NCBI RefSeq assembly: GCF_003312425.1
Contig: NZ_QNUX01000010.1
Location: 1 to 64,000, forward strand
DNA: 64,000 nt
Reading direction: 5' to 3'
Source of the DNA: Flavobacterium psychrolimnae
GTDB lineage: Bacteria; Bacteroidota; Bacteroidia; Flavobacteriales; Flavobacteriaceae
In this document: positions 18,581 through 27,584 of the stretch, piece after piece
How the letters are laid out: every line of letters starts with the position of its first letter
Numbering within the stretch: position 1 is the first letter of the stretch
Translations under genes and position numbers: made by a program
The notes under the pieces: generated by a model
What the model saw: only the letters and a program-made list of their open reading frames with translations
Database searches by the model: none
What the model was told of the DNA's origin: nothing

Positions 18581-19936
18581 ATGTTGAAAACAAAAACGGG
18601 AAGATATTCAGGCTATATTCGCCCTTTTTCATTTGCAATAGACTTAATTGTTATCAATGTACTTTCGGTATACTTGACGGATTTCCCTGTAAACAAGGTT
18701 TTTTATCCTTTATTTATCAGTATCAGTTGGTTTGTCATCGCTGCCAGCCTTGGATTTTATGAAGTTTACAGGTATACTAAATTAATCTCAATATTAAATT
18801 GTGCCTTGAAGCAAGGGATTTTGTTTACGCTTTTTTGCCTCGCATTAGCTTTTTTTGATTCTGAAAATTCCAGTTTTCAACGAATTGTTATTTTTACTTC
18901 GGTTTCATTGTTCATAATTCTGATTATTAAATTATGTATTTATTATTTTCTAAAGAGATATAGGGTTCTTTTTGGAGGAAATTTTAGAACTGTAATCCTA
19001 ATGGGAAATGATAAAAGTGTTAATCCATTGAAGAATTTTTTCACTGAAAATCCTGATTATGGATACAAATTAGAACGCGTTTTTGATCTCGAAAAAGATA
19101 AAGCAAGAAATCTCCGGGAAAGTTTCGCCTATGTTTTAGAAAATAAAATCGACGAGATATATTGCACGATGAGCGATTTGACGCAGAACCAAATCAATGA
19201 AATTGTTTATTTTGCGGATAATAACATGAAAACCTTAAAGTTTATTCCTGATGAAAAACAGATTCTTTCCCGGAATTTCACTTTTGAATATTATAGTTAT
19301 ATTCCAGTAATTTCTTTGAGAAATATCTTGTTGGACGATACTTTGAACAAAGTTGTCAAACGGGTTTTTGATCTTTTATTTTCGATAGTGGTGATTTTTG
19401 GCATACTTTCATGGTTGAGTTTAATTCTCGCAATTATTATTAAGTGGGAATCAAAAGGGCCTTTGTTTTTTATCCAAAAAAGAAACGGATTAAATTATAA
19501 AGAGTTCAATTGTTACAAATTCAGGTCTATGGAGTTGAACGATGAGGCGCATTTGAATCAGGTTTGCAAAAATGATATTCGTGTTACTAAAATAGGTCGG
19601 TTTATAAGGAAAACTAGCATTGATGAACTTCCGCAATTTTTTAATGTATTATTTGGTGATATGTCCGTTGTGGGTCCAAGGCCGCACATGGTCAGTCACA
19701 CCCAAATGTATGCCCTTAAAATTGATAAGTTTATGGTACGGCATTTTGTAAAACCAGGAATCACGGGACTTGCCCAAACTAAAGGTTTCCGTGGCGAAGT
19801 TGAAACGGATGAGGATATTATTAACCGTGTAAAATTTGATATATTTTATATGGAAAACTGGTCTATTTTATTAGACATCAAGATTATTTTCATCACAATA
19901 TACAACACTTTAAAAGGGGATAAAAAAGCCTATTAG
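18581..19936 (+). CDS. Initiating polyprenyl glycosylphosphotransferase (WcaJ/WbaP family)
   Basis: 451 residues. Four N-terminal membrane helices (about 12-125) precede a cytoplasmic Rossmann-like middle region. The C-terminal bacterial sugar transferase domain (about 258-450) has a membrane hairpin, FIQKRNGLNYKEFNCYKFRS, the TSIDELPQFFNVL motif and VGPRPHM. These are the diagnostic catalytic motifs of enzymes that move a sugar-1-phosphate to undecaprenyl phosphate, the first step of repeat-unit synthesis. A promoter-like sequence and about 290 bases of non-coding DNA precede it. Confidence 0.92.
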   Translation: MLKTKTGRYSGYIRPFSFAIDLIVINVLSVYLTDFPVNKVFYPLFISISWFVIAASLGFYEVYRYTKLISILNCALKQGILFTLFCLALAFFDSENSSFQRIVIFTSVSLFIILIIKLCIYYFLKRYRVLFGGNFRTVILMGNDKSVNPLKNFFTENPDYGYKLERVFDLEKDKARNLRESFAYVLENKIDEIYCTMSDLTQNQINEIVYFADNNMKTLKFIPDEKQILSRNFTFEYYSYIPVISLRNILLDDTLNKVVKRVFDLLFSIVVIFGILSWLSLILAIIIKWESKGPLFFIQKRNGLNYKEFNCYKFRSMELNDEAHLNQVCKNDIRVTKIGRFIRKTSIDELPQFFNVLFGDMSVVGPRPHMVSHTQMYALKIDKFMVRHFVKPGITGLAQTKGFRGEVETDEDIINRVKFDIFYMENWSILLDIKIIFITIYNTLKGDKKAY

Positions 19937-19938
19937 AC

Positions 19939-20721
19939 ATGGAAAAACCACTTGTATCCATAATTACGCCCTCTTTTAATTCGGCTAAATTCATTGCCGA
20001 AACTATTCAATCGGTGCTAAATCAAACGTATCAGCACTGGGAAATGATTATTGTGGATGATAGTTCGACTGATGGAACGGTTTCCATAATTGAGGCAATC
20101 GCAAATAATGACAAGAGAATCCACCTTTTTCAACTCCAGAAAAACTCAGGAACGGGAATTGCCAGAAGTACCGCTTTGGAGAAAGCAACCGGAAAATTCA
20201 TTGCTTTTTTAGATGCTGATGATTTGTGGAAACCCAAAAAATTAGACAAACAGCTTGATTTTATGAAAGCGAATAACCTTCCTTTTACATTTTCATTTTA
20301 TGATTGCATCAACGAAGCGGGACAACCCTTAAATAAAAGAATTGAAGCACCATTGCATCTTTCCTATCAACAATTGTTTTTTTGTAATTATATAGGGAAT
20401 CTAACGGGAATCTATGATGCCAATTACTTTGGGAAAGTCAGTGTTTCCTCGATTCGGAAACGTCAAGATTGGATGATGTGGTTGACTATTCTTAAAAAAA
20501 TACAATTCGCGCAACCTATTCCTGAAAGTTTAGCTTTTTATCGCATTCGAGAAAATTCGATTTCAGCCTCTAAACTGGATTTAGTAAAACATAATTTTTC
20601 GGTTTACAGAACACATCACCGTTTGAATTTAATTGGCGCAACACTTTGTATGATTGGGTTTTTATTCACGCAATTAATTCTTAAACCACGTTATTCCAAA
20701 ACCATTAAAGCATCGATTTAA
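19939..20721 (+). CDS. GT2 family glycosyltransferase
   Basis: 260 residues with VSIITPSFNSAKF (5-17), IIVDDSSTDGT (38-48) and the donor-site FLDADDLWKPKKL motif. These place it in the GT-A family 2. It starts 2 bases after the initiating transferase, making it a likely second-sugar transferase. Its last 17 bases overlap the convergent AMP-ligase gene. Confidence 0.88.
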   Translation: MEKPLVSIITPSFNSAKFIAETIQSVLNQTYQHWEMIIVDDSSTDGTVSIIEAIANNDKRIHLFQLQKNSGTGIARSTALEKATGKFIAFLDADDLWKPKKLDKQLDFMKANNLPFTFSFYDCINEAGQPLNKRIEAPLHLSYQQLFFCNYIGNLTGIYDANYFGKVSVSSIRKRQDWMMWLTILKKIQFAQPIPESLAFYRIRENSISASKLDLVKHNFSVYRTHHRLNLIGATLCMIGFLFTQLILKPRYSKTIKASI

Positions 20722-22036
20722 ATTGCTTTAATTTTCCTCGATTGCTTCTTTCTAAACTATCTTTTCGAATAAATATAAAATTCAAATCCGGTTCGAGATA
20801 CAATTCAATCGCCTTTTTAATCTTTTTTATTTGTTCCAAATTCAATTCCACTTCGCTCACATATTCAATTTCAAAGGAATCTATTTTGGTTTGTTTGATA
20901 ACAAATTCTTTTACGTTTCCATCGTCCTCAATGATACTTTTTGTCACGTAATAAAACGTCAAACCGGGCGATTTTTTCCCACTTGGCAAAACCGCTACAT
21001 CATTCGTTCTTCCTATTAGTTTCTTAAGAATGGGTTTTTGTAACGTGCTTTTTTCATCCAAAATTCCAATATCTCCAATGTCATATCGTATAAAAGGATG
21101 CGCTTTATTGAACAAGGAAGTAATCACGATTCGGCCCGAAGTACCATTTGGAACTGCTTTATTATTTTCGTCCAGAATCTCTACAAATAATGTTTCTGAA
21201 TTCACTTGCCATTCTCCTTCCGTATTCTGAAAAGCAATCAAATCGAGTTCCGAAGCACCATATTCATTGACAACAGGAATGCCAAATTGCTTTTCTAAAA
21301 GGAGTTTGTCGTCTTCAAAAAGCATTTCAGAAGTTACCATACATACTTTTAAACTCGGACAAATTGTAATCAATATGATGTCCTTCTTTTGTAAAAATTT
21401 AGCAAACAAAACAATGGAACTCGTATAACCATTGATGTAATCGAACTTCGTATTTTGGAATTTTTTCAGAATTTTTTCTAAAACAGCATCTGATAAATCG
21501 AAAATAGAGAAACGAAACCGATGACTCAAAAAATCCTTGAAACGTTCTTTTTTGTTGCCAATAAAATCCATTGGAATTCCATAAAAGCGTGCTTGGTAGG
21601 AAGTATTAAAATCAATTCCATACCAACCAAAACGGTATATATTGGAAGCCCAAGTCAACGCATGACAGTATTTATCCTTGGCAAAAATAAACGGAGTGCC
21701 GCTTGAACCGGATGTTTTGTTTACGTAACTATTTTTTATTGAATACCCTTTTGAAAGTCTTTCCTGTAAAGGTTTTTGTAAATTTTGTTTGTTTAAAACG
21801 GGTAACTCTTCCCAGTTGGTAAAAGTTGTAATACCTACTAAATCTTTGTAAAAAGGATTGTTTTGCAAATGAAAATCGACAATTTCCACTTTTTTATTTT
21901 CAATAAAAACTTCATGTTCTTTTTCAGAAAAGGCTACAATTTTCCGCAGTTCGGCTTTGGCTTCCTTCATTTGGAAACCATTTAATTGAAGCGTTAAATC
22001 GAATAGTGGGAACATTTCAAAGGAATATTTCATCAA
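20705..22036 (-). CDS. CapK/PaaK-like AMP-dependent ligase
   Basis: 443 residues. Adenylate-forming motifs are visible: KTSGSSGTPF (107-116, phosphate loop), VVNEYGASELDLI (about 245) and HPFIRYDIGDIG (about 310). This is the phenylacetate-CoA ligase/CapK family. CapK-type members in capsule loci have no firmly known substrate. It is convergent to the glycosyltransferase with overlapping 3' ends, so it may be regulated separately. Two adjacent Met codons (22036 and 22033) could start it. Confidence 0.82.
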   Translation of the reverse strand: MMKYSFEMFPLFDLTLQLNGFQMKEAKAELRKIVAFSEKEHEVFIENKKVEIVDFHLQNNPFYKDLVGITTFTNWEELPVLNKQNLQKPLQERLSKGYSIKNSYVNKTSGSSGTPFIFAKDKYCHALTWASNIYRFGWYGIDFNTSYQARFYGIPMDFIGNKKERFKDFLSHRFRFSIFDLSDAVLEKILKKFQNTKFDYINGYTSSIVLFAKFLQKKDIILITICPSLKVCMVTSEMLFEDDKLLLEKQFGIPVVNEYGASELDLIAFQNTEGEWQVNSETLFVEILDENNKAVPNGTSGRIVITSLFNKAHPFIRYDIGDIGILDEKSTLQKPILKKLIGRTNDVAVLPSGKKSPGLTFYYVTKSIIEDDGNVKEFVIKQTKIDSFEIEYVSEVELNLEQIKKIKKAIELYLEPDLNFIFIRKDSLERSNRGKLKQFKSML

Positions 22037-22115
22037 AAATAATATTTAACAACAACTAATGATGGAGAACCAACAACTTTTTGAAAATTAATTATTTTTT
22101 AAGTTCAAAAGCAAT

Positions 22116-22123
22116 TATTTTTG
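22116..22123 (+). promoter_or_regulatory. Bacteroidota -7 box for purD
   Basis: TATTTTTG, an exact TAnnTTTG match, 24 bases before the purD ATG, in the divergent gap shared with the AMP-ligase gene. Confidence 0.5.
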
Positions 22124-22147
22124 CAGCACAACTAAACACAACTACAC

Positions 22148-23422
22148 ATGACAATTTTACTACTGGGTTCGGGCGGAAGAGAACATGCTTTTGCATGGAA
22201 AATGATTCAAAGTCCGCTTTGCGACACACTTTTTGTAGCGCCAGGAAATGCTGGAACAGCTTCAATTGCGACTAATGTTGCGATGAGTCCAACTGATTTT
22301 GAAGCTATAAAAGCATTCGTAATTCAGGAAAAAGTAGCAATGGTTGTCGTAGGACCAGAAGATCCTTTGGTAAAAGGGATTTATGATTTCTTTCTAAACG
22401 ATGCTGCGTTAACTCATATTCCGGTTATTGGTCCATCAAAAATGGGCGCGCAACTGGAAGGCAGTAAAGAATTTGCTAAAGAATTTTTAATCAAACATAA
22501 TATTCCAACGGCTGCTTACGATAGTTTCACTGCTGAAACGGTAGAAAAAGGATGTGAATTCTTAGAGACATTACAACCTCCGTACGTTTTGAAAGCCGAT
22601 GGTTTAGCAGCCGGAAAAGGAGTTTTGATTATTCAGGATTTGGCAGAAGCCAAAGAAGAATTAAGGAATATGCTCGTACATCAAAAATTTGGTGAGGCTA
22701 GTTCTAAAGTTGTTATCGAAGAATTTTTGGACGGAATAGAATTAAGCTGTTTCGTTCTTACTGATGGAAAAAATTATAAAATACTGCCTACTGCTAAAGA
22801 TTACAAACGTATTGGCGAAGGCGATACAGGATTGAACACAGGCGGAATGGGAGCCGTTTCTCCGGTTCCTTATGTTGATGCTGTTTTAATGGAAAAAATC
22901 GAAACACGCATTGTAAAACCTACGATTGACGGTTTCCAGAAAGATGGAATTCCTTACAAAGGATTTGTTTTCATTGGGTTGATCAATGTCAATAACGAGC
23001 CAATCGTAATTGAATATAATGTACGAATGGGCGATCCGGAAACCGAAGTGGTTATCCCAAGATTGAAAACAGATTTAGTAGAATTGTTTTTAGCTGTTGC
23101 CAATGAAAAGCTAGACGAAATTAATCTGGAGATTGATGAAAGAAGTGCGACTACAATTATGGTTGTTTCTGGTGGATATCCTGAAGATTTCGAAAAAGGG
23201 AAAGTGATTTCTGGGTTGGAAAATATTGAAGATTCAATTGTTTTTCACGCTGGAACTAAACTGGATAACGGTAGTATTGTTTCAAATGGAGGAAGAGTTT
23301 TAACCGTAACTTCGTATGGAAATGATTTTGAAGAGGCCATAAAAAAATCTTACCAAAACATAGACAAGCTACATTTTGATAAGATGTATTTTAGAAAAGA
23401 TATTGGAAACGACTTAAAATAG
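22148..23422 (+). CDS. purD: Phosphoribosylamine--glycine ligase
   Basis: 424 residues, the standard length. The N-terminal domain has LLLGSGGREHAFAWK (the GGREHA hallmark). The ATP-grasp core has VLKADGLAAGKGV, and the GARS signature RMGDPETEVV is intact. It catalyses the second step of purine synthesis, joining glycine to phosphoribosylamine. It has its own -7 box, and the gene appears monocistronic because its downstream neighbour reads the other way. Confidence 0.97.
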   Translation: MTILLLGSGGREHAFAWKMIQSPLCDTLFVAPGNAGTASIATNVAMSPTDFEAIKAFVIQEKVAMVVVGPEDPLVKGIYDFFLNDAALTHIPVIGPSKMGAQLEGSKEFAKEFLIKHNIPTAAYDSFTAETVEKGCEFLETLQPPYVLKADGLAAGKGVLIIQDLAEAKEELRNMLVHQKFGEASSKVVIEEFLDGIELSCFVLTDGKNYKILPTAKDYKRIGEGDTGLNTGGMGAVSPVPYVDAVLMEKIETRIVKPTIDGFQKDGIPYKGFVFIGLINVNNEPIVIEYNVRMGDPETEVVIPRLKTDLVELFLAVANEKLDEINLEIDERSATTIMVVSGGYPEDFEKGKVISGLENIEDSIVFHAGTKLDNGSIVSNGGRVLTVTSYGNDFEEAIKKSYQNIDKLHFDKMYFRKDIGNDLK

Positions 23423-23453
23423 TTTCCAAGTATCGTTCACTTTTTTTTAAATA

Positions 23454-23684
23454 TTATTTTAAGAAAGAGTGAGCGGTAGTATCTTGATTTTCTGTCCCGT
23501 TTGCATCAAAAATACTAAGTTGTTTTATCCAATATACCATTGCGGCAGCACAAATAATCATAAAAATCCAGTTGATTGTATTTGCAACAAACCAAGAACT
23601 TAACTCTAAAGAGCGTAAAAAGTCTAGTGGAGCAAATAGAATATCAACAAATAAGTATTGTATTCCTTCGAAAAATGATTTCAT
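23454..23684 (-). CDS. Small membrane protein, DUF6341-like
   Basis: 76 residues with one or two membrane helices (NTINWIFMIICAAAMVYWIKQL the clearest part, about 35-56) and a polar tail. From memory this corresponds to the flavobacterial DUF6341 family, usually found beside purD and the DUF6427 gene. There is no functional motif. It is convergent with purD and divergent from the next gene. Confidence 0.7.
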   Translation of the reverse strand: MKSFFEGIQYLFVDILFAPLDFLRSLELSSWFVANTINWIFMIICAAAMVYWIKQLSIFDANGTENQDTTAHSFLK

Positions 23685-23826
23685 AATGTATAGAATTAAT
23701 TTTATTAGTTGTTTTTGGGAACTCTGATTCGTAAAAATTCTGATTTAGAAGAATCTTTTTGAACAAGCAGGGTTTACTTTTTAAACAAGTATTATATTTA
23801 CGAACACAAAAGTATAAAATATCCTT

Positions 23827-24756
23827 ATGATAACAAGTGTTTTTAGAAAATCTACACCGTTAAATTTTTCATTGGTCGTAATTTTAATGCTGGTTTTCTT
23901 TTTATTATTCCAATTTCAGGATTTATCTTGGACAAGTTCCTTTTTTTCGATCTTAAAAAAAGGGGGATTGTTCTGTGTTGTAGTTGCTTCTGTTTTTATT
24001 ACCGATTTTGTTGCCAAGAAAAACGGATTGAGCAAAGACAGTACATACACGATTTTTTTTTACTTTTTATTCTTATTATTTTTCCCCTCTGTACTTAATA
24101 ATACGAACCTTCTTATTGCGAATTTCTTTATTTTATTAGCACTGCGAAGATTGATTTCGTTACAATCGCTGAAAGCATCCAAAGAAAAAATATTTGACGC
24201 GTCATTATGGATTTTTCTGGCTACTTTATTTCATTTTTGGAGTATCATCTTTATCGTATTGGTTTTTATATCGATAATTTTTCATGTTTCCAGAGATTAC
24301 AGAAACTGGATATTGCCTTTCATTGCTTTCTTTATAGCTTTAATCATGTTTATGCTTTTTGCTACAGTATTCAATTTGGATGTTATTGAATACGTTCTGA
24401 AGAGTGTGAAAATCAATTTTGAGATCAATTACTTCACGAATAGTTATCAAAATGGTGCTTTGTCAATTTATGCGACTGTTGCTCTGTTTTTTGTAGTTTC
24501 TATGTTTTCCACATTGTCAAGCCGCCCACAACTGTTGCATACTTCGTACAAAAAAATCATTGCTTCTTTTTTTATCGGCATACTTATTTATGTAATTTCT
24601 GCAAATAAAAGTAATGATTTGTTAGTGTTTACCTTTGCGCCTTTGGCCATGATGGCAACCAGTCATATAGAAATACCTCAAGAAAAATTAAAACAGGAAA
24701 TGGTACTTTTTGTGCTAATTGCCTGCAGTCTTTTTGTTTTTTTCAGCCAATTATAA
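23827..24756 (+). CDS. Integral membrane protein, DUF6427-like
   Basis: 309 residues with about eight to nine membrane helices and short loops, consistent with the DUF6427 family of Flavobacteriia (recognised from size, context and composition). A polytopic protein between two nucleotide-salvage/synthesis genes might be a transporter or envelope factor, but no motif supports a specific role. Its 3' end overlaps upp by 6 bases on the opposite strand. Confidence 0.72.
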   Translation: MITSVFRKSTPLNFSLVVILMLVFFLLFQFQDLSWTSSFFSILKKGGLFCVVVASVFITDFVAKKNGLSKDSTYTIFFYFLFLLFFPSVLNNTNLLIANFFILLALRRLISLQSLKASKEKIFDASLWIFLATLFHFWSIIFIVLVFISIIFHVSRDYRNWILPFIAFFIALIMFMLFATVFNLDVIEYVLKSVKINFEINYFTNSYQNGALSIYATVALFFVVSMFSTLSSRPQLLHTSYKKIIASFFIGILIYVISANKSNDLLVFTFAPLAMMATSHIEIPQEKLKQEMVLFVLIACSLFVFFSQL

Positions 24757-25404
24757 TTTCTCACCGTAGGCTAAATCACCCGCATCACCCAAACCTGGAA
24801 CAATATAACTGTGTTCATTGAGCTTTTCGTCTAAAGAAGCAACCCAAAGATGACAGTTTTCCGGCAAGTGTTTTTTCAGATGCGCAATGCCTTCCGGGGC
24901 AGCAATCACAACAGCGATATGTATTTCTTTTGGCGTTCCTCTTTCCATTAATTTATTGTACACAGCAACGATAGACTGACCAGTGGCAAGCATGGGATCA
25001 ACTAGCACTAAATTTTTCCCGTTTATGTCAGCAAGAGCTTGATATTGCACTAAAATATCAAAGTAATCATCATTATTGGGATGATGTCTAAAAGCAGATA
25101 CAAAACCATTTTCGGCACTGTCAAAATAATTTAGAAAGCCCAAATGTAGTGGTAATCCGGCTCTCAGAATAGAACATAAAACCAGTTGGTCTTTAATTTC
25201 AGTGGTATTTTTTACACCTAACGGCGTTTTGATTTCAACGGGTGCGTAATGCAGTTCTTTACTTAATTCATACGCCATTATTTCACCAATACGTTCAATA
25301 TTTCTTCGGAAACGCATGCTGTCATTATGAACATTCACATTCCGTATTTGTCCTAAAAAATGATTTAGGACACTGTTTCCTTCCGATAAATAATGAATTT
25401 GCAT
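24751..25404 (-). CDS. upp: Uracil phosphoribosyltransferase
   Basis: 217 residues. The PRPP-binding loop VLVDPMLATGQS and the preceding type-I PRTase core (LVLCSILRAGLPLHLGFL) identify UPRT, which makes UMP from uracil and PRPP. The uracil-binding region near the C-terminus (GLGDAGDLAYG) is intact. It is divergent from the DUF4254 gene over an 86-base gap. Confidence 0.95.
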   Translation of the reverse strand: MQIHYLSEGNSVLNHFLGQIRNVNVHNDSMRFRRNIERIGEIMAYELSKELHYAPVEIKTPLGVKNTTEIKDQLVLCSILRAGLPLHLGFLNYFDSAENGFVSAFRHHPNNDDYFDILVQYQALADINGKNLVLVDPMLATGQSIVAVYNKLMERGTPKEIHIAVVIAAPEGIAHLKKHLPENCHLWVASLDEKLNEHSYIVPGLGDAGDLAYGEKL

Positions 25405-25463
25405 GGTTATATTTTTGTAATTAAACTTCTAGTTATTTTTTTATGGTATAAAAGTATAAAAAG

Positions 25464-25471
25464 TATCTTTG
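25464..25471 (+). promoter_or_regulatory. Bacteroidota -7 box for the DUF4254 gene
   Basis: TATCTTTG, an exact TAnnTTTG match, 19 bases before the ATG at 25491. Confidence 0.5.
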
Positions 25472-25490
25472 TCTTTTAATATATAAAGAT

Positions 25491-26096
25491 ATGTTTTCAA
25501 AACTAGCGTACTCCGTATTCGAACAAAGTATCAAGGATTATCATCAATTTGATAATGTTGATCAGCCTATAAACAATCCTTTCGCAAAGGATAAATTTGA
25601 ACATTTGTTGTATCACAAAAACTGGATTGACACTGTTCAATGGCATTTTGAAGATATTATTCGTGATCCAAATATTGATCCAGTTGCTGCTTTGACTTTG
25701 AAAAGAAGAATTGATGCTTCTAATCAAGAACGTACCGATATGGTGGAATATATTGACAGTTATTTTCTTCAGAAATACAGTCATGTTGTGGTAAAAGATC
25801 ACGCAAAAATCAATTCAGAAAGTCCTGCTTGGGCTTTTGACCGATTATCAATTCTTGCTTTGAAAATTTATCACATGCAAGAAGAAGCTAATCGTGCTGA
25901 GGCTTCACAAGATCACAGAGATAAATGTCAGGCGAAATTGAATATTTTATTGGAACAAAGAACAGACTTGTCAACTGCAATTGATGATTTGTTGACCGAC
26001 ATTGCAAACGGAGATAAATTCATGAAAGTGTATAAACAAATGAAAATGTACAATGATGATGATTTGAATCCTGTTTTGTATCAAGCCAAAAAATAA
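25491..26096 (+). CDS. DUF4254 family protein
   Basis: 201 residues, soluble and mainly alpha-helical. The LLYHKNWIDTVQWHFEDIIRDPNID block and SPAWAFDRLSILALKIYHM are characteristic of DUF4254, which in Bacteroidota is commonly adjacent to a GT9 glycosyltransferase, as here. The function is not established. It starts a three-gene run with gaps of 1 and 29 bases. Confidence 0.85.
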   Translation: MFSKLAYSVFEQSIKDYHQFDNVDQPINNPFAKDKFEHLLYHKNWIDTVQWHFEDIIRDPNIDPVAALTLKRRIDASNQERTDMVEYIDSYFLQKYSHVVVKDHAKINSESPAWAFDRLSILALKIYHMQEEANRAEASQDHRDKCQAKLNILLEQRTDLSTAIDDLLTDIANGDKFMKVYKQMKMYNDDDLNPVLYQAKK

Positions 26097-26097
26097 G

Positions 26098-26298
26098 ATG
26101 TTTAAAAAAACTTTTTTTGGATCAGAACCTTTGTTTTTTCAGCTGATATACAGCATAACTTTTTTAGGGTTTTTATATGTAATGTACGAAGTTATTTTTC
26201 TGGATTACATAGATCAAACGAAACACTTGAAAGGAGTAATTCTTATTCTCTTCGGAATTTTCTACTTTAGAATGTCTCGCAATCAAATAAAGAAGTAA
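26098..26298 (+). CDS. Small two-helix membrane protein of unknown function
   Basis: 66 residues with two predicted membrane helices (about 15-33 and 44-58) and a basic tail (RNQIKK). It begins 1 base after the DUF4254 stop codon and precedes the GT9 gene. The tight spacing supports a real gene that is co-translated with them. No family is recognised. Confidence 0.7.
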   Translation: MFKKTFFGSEPLFFQLIYSITFLGFLYVMYEVIFLDYIDQTKHLKGVILILFGIFYFRMSRNQIKK

Positions 26299-26327
26299 TA
26301 GGAAATAAAAATTATTCTGGTTAAAAA

Positions 26328-27353
26328 ATGTCAAATACTATCAAGCATATAGCCGTCATGAGACTTTCTGCAATGGGAGATGTCGCCATGACGGTTCCTG
26401 TTTTACGGGCTTTTGTAAACCAGCATCCACAAGTTAAAATCACGATTATTTCCAGACCGTTTTTCAAACCTTTTTTTAAAGGAATTCCGAATCTTTCTTT
26501 TTTTGCTTTTGATGAAAAAGAACGGCATAAAGGATTTCTTGGATTGTTGCGTTTGTTCCAAGATTTGAAAGCTTTAGAAATTGATGCTTTTGCTGACTTA
26601 CACAACGTTCTTCGTTCTAAAATCATCCGAAACCTTTTTGCTTTAAGCGGAAAAAAAACAGCTTCAGTTGATAAGGGAAGAGCAGAGAAAAAAGCATTGA
26701 CCCAACCCGAAAATAAAGACTTCCAGCAATTGCCTACTATGTTCGAAAGACATATGAAAGTGTTTGAACAACTTGGTTTTACTATTGATTTATCCCAACC
26801 AGAATTTCCTGAAAAAGCAGTTTTGAGTCCGGAAATTTTAACGGTAATTGGAGCAAATCATCAGAAACTAATTGGAATAGCACCTTTTGCACAATACGAT
26901 TCTAAAGTCTATCCGTTGGATTTAATGCAGGAAGTAATTAACAAATTGGCTTTGGATACAACCAATACCATTTTACTTTTTGGAGGTGGAAAAAAGGAAA
27001 TCGAAATCTTGGATTCACTTTCTGTGAGTAAAGAAAACGTAATCAATATGGCGGGGAAAATTAAGTTTCAGCAGGAATTACAGCTCATTAGTAATCTTGA
27101 TGTCATGCTTTCCATGGATTCCGGGAATGCGCATATTGCTGCAATGCTCGGTGTAAAAGTCATCACGCTTTGGGGAGCGACACATCCATATGCAGGATTT
27201 TCACCATTTAATCAGCCTATTGAAAATGCATTAGTTTCTGATAGAAACCTATTTCCTAAACTACCAACTTCGGTGTATGGGAACAAAAAAGTTGCAGGTT
27301 ATGAAGATGCGATGCGAACGATTACCGTTGATGCAATTCTTAAGGCACTTTAA
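26328..27353 (+). CDS. GT9 family glycosyltransferase (heptosyltransferase-like)
   Basis: 341 residues, GT-B fold. RLSAMGDVAMTVPVLRAF (about 12-29) is the GT9 N-terminal signature, and the C-terminal donor site has MLSMDSGNAHIAAMLG and TLWGATHP. GT9 enzymes add heptose or similar sugars to lipopolysaccharide core. The actual donor here is unknown. It is the third gene in the DUF4254 run, suggesting a linked envelope role. Confidence 0.9.
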   Translation: MSNTIKHIAVMRLSAMGDVAMTVPVLRAFVNQHPQVKITIISRPFFKPFFKGIPNLSFFAFDEKERHKGFLGLLRLFQDLKALEIDAFADLHNVLRSKIIRNLFALSGKKTASVDKGRAEKKALTQPENKDFQQLPTMFERHMKVFEQLGFTIDLSQPEFPEKAVLSPEILTVIGANHQKLIGIAPFAQYDSKVYPLDLMQEVINKLALDTTNTILLFGGGKKEIEILDSLSVSKENVINMAGKIKFQQELQLISNLDVMLSMDSGNAHIAAMLGVKVITLWGATHPYAGFSPFNQPIENALVSDRNLFPKLPTSVYGNKKVAGYEDAMRTITVDAILKAL

Positions 27354-27443
27354 CGGTAGGTTATACATTTAGAACTTATTATACATTTTTAATTTTTGAA
27401 GTAATTTTCATGAAATGAGAATTTTAACACATTTATAACATTA

Positions 27444-27479
27444 ACACATAATTGTGTAGTGAGAAAAATACTATTTTTG
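27444..27479 (+). promoter_or_regulatory. Promoter with overlapping palindrome before the outer-membrane barrel gene
   Basis: TTG at 27452-27454 and TATTTTTG at 27472-27479 are separated by 17 bases, a good Bacteroidota -33/-7 pair. The palindrome ACACA-TAAT-TGTGT (27444-27457) covers the -33 element and could be an operator. The start codon lies about 105 bases downstream of the -7 box. Confidence 0.55.
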
Positions 27480-27584
27480 ATTTTGAGATGTTCAGCTTAA
27501 ACCGTAAAGTAAAGACTAAATAAAAATGTTTATTTGTTAGTTCAACTTTTTGGAAATACTTTGAAATATTCCATTAACAAAAAT

